Shown: in pieces, positions 4,873-8,070 of the stretch
Layout of the letters: every line of letters starts with the position of its first letter
How positions within the stretch are numbered: the first letter of the stretch is position 1
Assembly (NCBI GenBank): GCA_003152595.1
Contig: PMAM01000061.1
Location: 1 to 8,070 of the forward strand
Source of the DNA: Acidobacterium sp.
GTDB lineage: Bacteria; Acidobacteriota; Terriglobia; Terriglobales; Acidobacteriaceae
Length of the DNA stretch: 8,070 nt
Reading direction: 5' to 3'
Made by a program: the position numbers and the translations under genes
Notes under the pieces: model-generated
What the model was told of the DNA's origin: nothing
The model's input: the letters and a program-made list of their open reading frames with translations, nothing else
The model's database searches: none

Positions 4873-7632
4873 CTACTCCAGATCTCTCCAGTTCTTCCCC
4901 ACGCCCACGTCCGCGACCAGCGGCACGCTTAGCTCGATGACGCGCTCCATCTCGTGCTGGACGAGATTCTTCATCGGCTCAACCTCGTCCTCCGGCACAT
5001 CGAACACCAGCTCGTCGTGCACCTGCAGCGTCATCCGTGACTTCAGCTTCTCCTTTGCCAGCCGCTTGTCGATCCGGATCATCGCCAGTTTGATCAAGTC
5101 CGCCGCTGTCCCCTGCAGCGGCGTGTTGATCGCCGTCCGTTCCGCGAAGCCGCGCTGGTTCGCATTGCGGCTTTGAATATCAGGAATCGGCCGTATCCGC
5201 CCGAACATCGTCCGCACCTTCTGCTCGCGCCGCGTCTCCTCCAGCATCCGATCGATATACGACCGCACCCCCGCGTAGCGCTCGAAGTACGTCTCGATGT
5301 ATAGCCGCGCCTCATGCTGATCGATCCCCAGTTGCGCCGCCAATCCAAACGGCGAAATCCCGTAGACAATCCCGAAGTTCACCGCCTTCGCCCTGTTCCG
5401 TGTTTCCTTGCTCATCGTCTCGGCCGGAACTCCGAACACTTCCGCCGCGGTCAGCGTATGAATGTCCTGCCCAGTGCGATAGGCCTTCACCAGCAGCGGA
5501 TCCGCCGAGAAGTGCGCCAGCAGCCGCAGCTCAATTTGCGAATAATCCGCCGACAGCAGCACGCATCCGGGCGCAGCGATAAACGCCGCGCGAATCTCGC
5601 GCCCCAGCTCCGTCCGGATTGGAATGTTCTGCAGATTCGGATTCGTTGACGAAAGCCGCCCCGTTGCCGTTCCCACCTGGTTGAACGTCGTGTGCACACG
5701 GCCGTCCACATCAGCCAACAGGGGAAGAGAATCGGCGTAGTTCGACTTCAGTTTCGCCAGCTGCCGGTACTCCAGCACCAGCCGCGGCACATCGTTGTGG
5801 ACCGCCAGCTCCTCCAGCACATCCTGCGCCGTCGAAATCACCTTGCCCTTGCCATATTTCAGCGGACGCGGCAGGCCCATCTTGTTGAACAGCACGTCGC
5901 CAAGCTGCTTCGGAGAATTGATGTTGAAGCGGTGTCCAGCGAGAGAAAAAATCTCCTCGCTCAGACGATCCATCTCCTTCGACAACCCCGCCGACATCTT
6001 CGACAGCTCTGCGGAATCGATCCGTACGCCCTCCTTCTCCATCGCCAGCAGCACGGGCACCAGGGGCAGATCGATCTCGTCGTACACGCGCCGCTCTTCG
6101 AGCACATCCACTTCCTCGCGCAACGTCTTCGTCATCGCCTCAGTCAGAAATGCAGCTTCCGCCAGCGCGCGGTCCCCTATCTCATGCGGAGGTCCTCCGC
6201 CGAACCGCGCCGCCACATCGCCCAGCCGATGCGTCGCGTGCGTCGGATTGATCAGGTACGAGTACAGCATCACGTCGTCCGTCGCGCCGCGCAGCGCCAC
6301 ACCGTGCGCCTCACAAACCCGCAGCGCTGCCTTCAGATCGTGTACGTGCTTCGGAACCTCTGCGTCTTCGACCAGCTCCTTCACCGCATCCAGCGGCACC
6401 AGCAGCGCTCCGTCCGTTCCCGCGGCCACGCCAACCCGGCATTCCTTCTCAGCCGGAGCGGTCTCGCATTGCGCGTCGGCCGCTTCGACCAGATCCAGCA
6501 GCGACATGGTCTTCAACTCGGGCTCGCGCTCCTCCAGCGCTTCAGACTCCTGTTCGCTCACCTGCTCGGCAGCGGCCTCGAGCTCCGAAGCCGGCAGCGC
6601 CAACGCGAATCCATCCTTCCGCGCCTGCTTCACGAACGCCGCAATCTGCTCCGTCGTCGGCTCCAGCACATACTCCACGGCCCTGGCCGGAACCGCCGGT
6701 GCCAGCTCGCGCAGCAGCGTCGTGAACTCCAGCTCCGTAAACAGTGCCCGGCACGCCGCCACATCCGGCTCCTGCGTCCGCATCGCATCAGGATCGAACT
6801 CCAGCGGCACCTCGCAGTGAATCGTCACCAGCTCCTTGCTCAGCAGCACCGCCTCGCGGTTATTTTGTAACGACTCCCGATACGTTTTCCGCTTGATCTC
6901 CTCCGCCCGATCCAGAGCAGCTTCTACGCTGCCGAATTGCTGGATCAGCTCTACCGACCCCTTGTCCCCAATTCCCGGTGCTCCCGGAATGTTATCGATC
7001 GAGTCGCCGCGCAGCGCCATCACGTCGATCACCTTCTCCGGCGGTATGCCCAGCGTCTCGATCACTTTCTCGCGATCCAGCACCAGGTTGTCCTTCACCG
7101 GATTCAGGACCTTCACATGCTCGTTCACCAGCTGCATCATGTCCTTGTCGTTCGAGACCACCAACACCGGATGCCCGGCCTTCGCCGCCTTGGTGGCGAG
7201 CGTCCCGATCACATCGTCGGCCTCGAAACCCTGCGCTTCGAGAATAGGAATCCGAAATGCCTCCAGCGCTCGCCGCACATACGGCAACTGCTGCGCCAGG
7301 TCCGGCGGCATCGCCTCGCGCTTGGCCTTGTATCCGCCCGTCTCTACCGTTTCAAACTTCTGTGTCTCCGCGCTGTACTTCTTCACCGTCATCCCGCGCG
7401 CCCGTTCGTCGCGAAACACCGGACCCGACACGTCGAACACCGCCGCAAAATACTCCGGCTCGAAATCCTTCCGCAGCTTGCTCACCATGTTGATGAACAC
7501 ATAGGTCGCTGCCGTCGGCACGCCCGTTCGCGTCGACATCGGCCGCGACCGCTGCATCGCGTGATACGCACGAAAGATGAATGACATCGCGTCCAGCAGA
7601 AAAATTGTGGGTTGGGTCGCTTCTTTCGCCAC
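4873..7632 (-). CDS. polA: DNA polymerase I, with 5' nuclease and a proofreading-deficient middle domain
   Basis: The 919-residue product fills gaps and removes RNA primers during replication and excision repair. The 5' nuclease domain (~1-310) has LLDAMSFIFRAYHA (Asp14), FDVSG (Asp67), EADD (137-140), SNDKD (160-164) and RGDSIDNIPGAPGIGDKG (208-225), the helix-hairpin-helix region. The middle domain (~318-515) should be the 3'-5' exonuclease but lacks the DxE of motif I, and motif II reads HDLKAA where an active enzyme has an Asp after NLKY. Proofreading is therefore very probably lost, as in Taq and Bst polymerases. An acidic linker (~350-398) lies within it. The polymerase domain (~520-919) is complete: GRLSSTNPNLQNIP (658-671), motif A DYSQIELR (Asp696), the O-helix RNRAKAVNFGIVYG (745-758: Lys749, Phe753, Tyr757) and motif C VHDE (Asp873). 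The start is GTG; the next Met (residue 16) would remove catalytic Asp14. It is convergent with glmM and divergent from the M13 gene. Confidence 0.97.
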   Translation of the reverse strand: MAKEATQPTIFLLDAMSFIFRAYHAMQRSRPMSTRTGVPTAATYVFINMVSKLRKDFEPEYFAAVFDVSGPVFRDERARGMTVKKYSAETQKFETVETGGYKAKREAMPPDLAQQLPYVRRALEAFRIPILEAQGFEADDVIGTLATKAAKAGHPVLVVSNDKDMMQLVNEHVKVLNPVKDNLVLDREKVIETLGIPPEKVIDVMALRGDSIDNIPGAPGIGDKGSVELIQQFGSVEAALDRAEEIKRKTYRESLQNNREAVLLSKELVTIHCEVPLEFDPDAMRTQEPDVAACRALFTELEFTTLLRELAPAVPARAVEYVLEPTTEQIAAFVKQARKDGFALALPASELEAAAEQVSEQESEALEEREPELKTMSLLDLVEAADAQCETAPAEKECRVGVAAGTDGALLVPLDAVKELVEDAEVPKHVHDLKAALRVCEAHGVALRGATDDVMLYSYLINPTHATHRLGDVAARFGGGPPHEIGDRALAEAAFLTEAMTKTLREEVDVLEERRVYDEIDLPLVPVLLAMEKEGVRIDSAELSKMSAGLSKEMDRLSEEIFSLAGHRFNINSPKQLGDVLFNKMGLPRPLKYGKGKVISTAQDVLEELAVHNDVPRLVLEYRQLAKLKSNYADSLPLLADVDGRVHTTFNQVGTATGRLSSTNPNLQNIPIRTELGREIRAAFIAAPGCVLLSADYSQIELRLLAHFSADPLLVKAYRTGQDIHTLTAAEVFGVPAETMSKETRNRAKAVNFGIVYGISPFGLAAQLGIDQHEARLYIETYFERYAGVRSYIDRMLEETRREQKVRTMFGRIRPIPDIQSRNANQRGFAERTAINTPLQGTAADLIKLAMIRIDKRLAKEKLKSRMTLQVHDELVFDVPEDEVEPMKNLVQHEMERVIELSVPLVADVGVGKNWRDLE

Positions 7633-7639
7633 GAATTTG

Positions 7640-7645
7640 AGTGTA
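7640..7645 (-). promoter_or_regulatory. Putative -10 box of polA
   Basis: On the minus strand TACACT (7645-7640) lies 7 bases before the GTG start of polA, the same geometry as TATACT before the GTG of xseA. No Shine-Dalgarno sequence is at a useful distance (an AAGGG is about 15 bases too far upstream to be ideal), so a leaderless message is possible. No -35 consensus is seen. Confidence 0.3.
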
Positions 7646-7711
7646 TCCCTTCGTCCGTTGCGGCCTGCGCGCCCCCGCCGTTATTGAGAACAGCACCGGC
7701 AAACCAGCCGC

Positions 7712-7717
7712 TATAAT
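7712..7717 (+). promoter_or_regulatory. -10 box of the M13 peptidase gene
   Basis: A perfect TATAAT lies 21 bases before the ATG at 7739. A start near 7724 would leave a leader of about 15 bases that still contains GGAG (7727-7730), 8 bases before the ATG. A TTGAGA at 7684-7689 is 22 bases upstream of the box, too far for a standard -35, so the upstream part of the promoter is unclear. Confidence 0.5.
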
Positions 7718-7738
7718 TGCCCGCACGGAGAACCCCGC

Positions 7739-8070
7739 ATGACGCGTCGCTTTCTGCCGCTAGCTCTCGCTGCTGCTCTTTTTCCCACCTGCTTCGCCCA
7801 ATCCACTCCTGCTGCCACCGAACATCCACTGGCCGCCATTCCCTATTCCCCCAGCCTCGATCTCGCCGACATGGACCGCACCGCGGACCCCTGCATCGAC
7901 TTCTACCAATTCGTCTGCGGCGGCTGGGTGAAGAACAATCCCATCCCATCCGATCAGGCGTCGTGGGATGTTTATGGAAAACTCTCAGACGAGAACCGGC
8001 AGTTCCTCTGGGGAATCCTCGAGGAGGACGCGAGGCTCACAAATCGTACGCCCGCGCAGCAGAAGATCGG
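7739..8070 (+). CDS. Exported M13-family (neprilysin-like) zinc metallopeptidase, N-terminal part only
   Basis: The frame is open for 110 codons to the right edge. Residues 1-20 form a signal peptide (MTRR, a hydrophobic run, then CFA before Gln21), so the enzyme is exported. It continues with DLADMDRTADPCIDFYQFVCGGW (residues 41-63, given here as a position range with its key residues D50, C52, F55, C60 and W63), which is the N-terminal block of M13 peptidases. Next come NNPIPSDQASWDVYGKLSDEN (66-86) and WGILEE, also typical. These enzymes cleave oligopeptides using a zinc ion held by HExxH and a downstream Glu; that catalytic part lies outside the window, so integrity cannot be checked. The start is supported by GGAG 8 bases upstream and by the signal peptide. 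It is divergent from polA across 106 bases and is probably expressed on its own. Confidence 0.92.
   Translation, partial: MTRRFLPLALAAALFPTCFAQSTPAATEHPLAAIPYSPSLDLADMDRTADPCIDFYQFVCGGWVKNNPIPSDQASWDVYGKLSDENRQFLWGILEEDARLTNRTPAQQKI

Noticed and set aside
5692..6870. Long plus-strand open frame (392 codons) and a second one (5795-6820) opposite polA
   Set aside because: They are antisense to a fully conserved polA, are rich in Arg, His and Ser in the way of shadow frames in GC-rich DNA, and have no recognisable motif.
7633..7738. SOS (LexA) box upstream of polA
   Set aside because: No GAACNNNNGTTC or CTGTN8ACAG palindrome is present; only an isolated GAAC half-site occurs.

Overview
The window looks like chromosomal DNA of a GC-rich Gram-negative-type bacterium, most likely an Acidobacteriota (Terriglobia-like) genome. 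That assignment is an inference from how the proteins read: a secreted DPP-IV-like S9 peptidase with PD40 propeller repeats, a secreted M13 peptidase with a DPCxDFYxFxCGGW N-terminus, and a DNA polymerase I without proofreading residues. No rRNA or other phylogenetic marker is present. I saw no insertion sequence, phage gene, CRISPR array or tRNA.

Layout. Positions 1-1601 (minus) hold the N-terminal part of an S9 peptidase that runs off the left edge. An 86-bp divergent promoter region separates it from a plus-strand pair, xseA (1688-3109) and glmM (3106-4449), joined by an ATGA overlap. A 423-bp interval without a large gene follows (4450-4872). Then comes polA on the minus strand (7632-4873), convergent with glmM. 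A 106-bp divergent region leads to the start of an M13 metallopeptidase (7739 to the right edge, plus).

How the genes relate. XseA (exonuclease VII large subunit) and PolA (gap filling, primer removal) are both DNA-maintenance enzymes but are convergent and not in one operon. GlmM makes glucosamine-1-phosphate for UDP-GlcNAc and so feeds peptidoglycan and LPS synthesis. The two flanking genes are exported peptidases that would act on proteins or peptides outside the cytoplasm. The core genes look ordinary and intact.

The unusual part is the glmM-polA interval. Read as plus-strand RNA it is almost completely tiled with helices: a branched domain closed by 8 bp (plus an outer 6 bp), a 24-bp hairpin, a small hairpin with a UCUU loop, and a junction closed by an uninterrupted 15-bp helix. 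All six non-Watson-Crick pairs in these helices are G-U on the plus strand and would be A-C on the minus strand, which points to a plus-strand structured RNA of about 280 nt. A TATACT box lies just before its first helix. On the opposite strand the same DNA carries a 35-codon single-membrane-helix reading frame with a full AAGGAGG ribosome-binding site, and that site lies inside the 15-bp helix. This could be a new structured ncRNA, a small membrane-peptide gene with an antisense RNA (type I toxin-antitoxin-like), or both. Nothing here proves expression.
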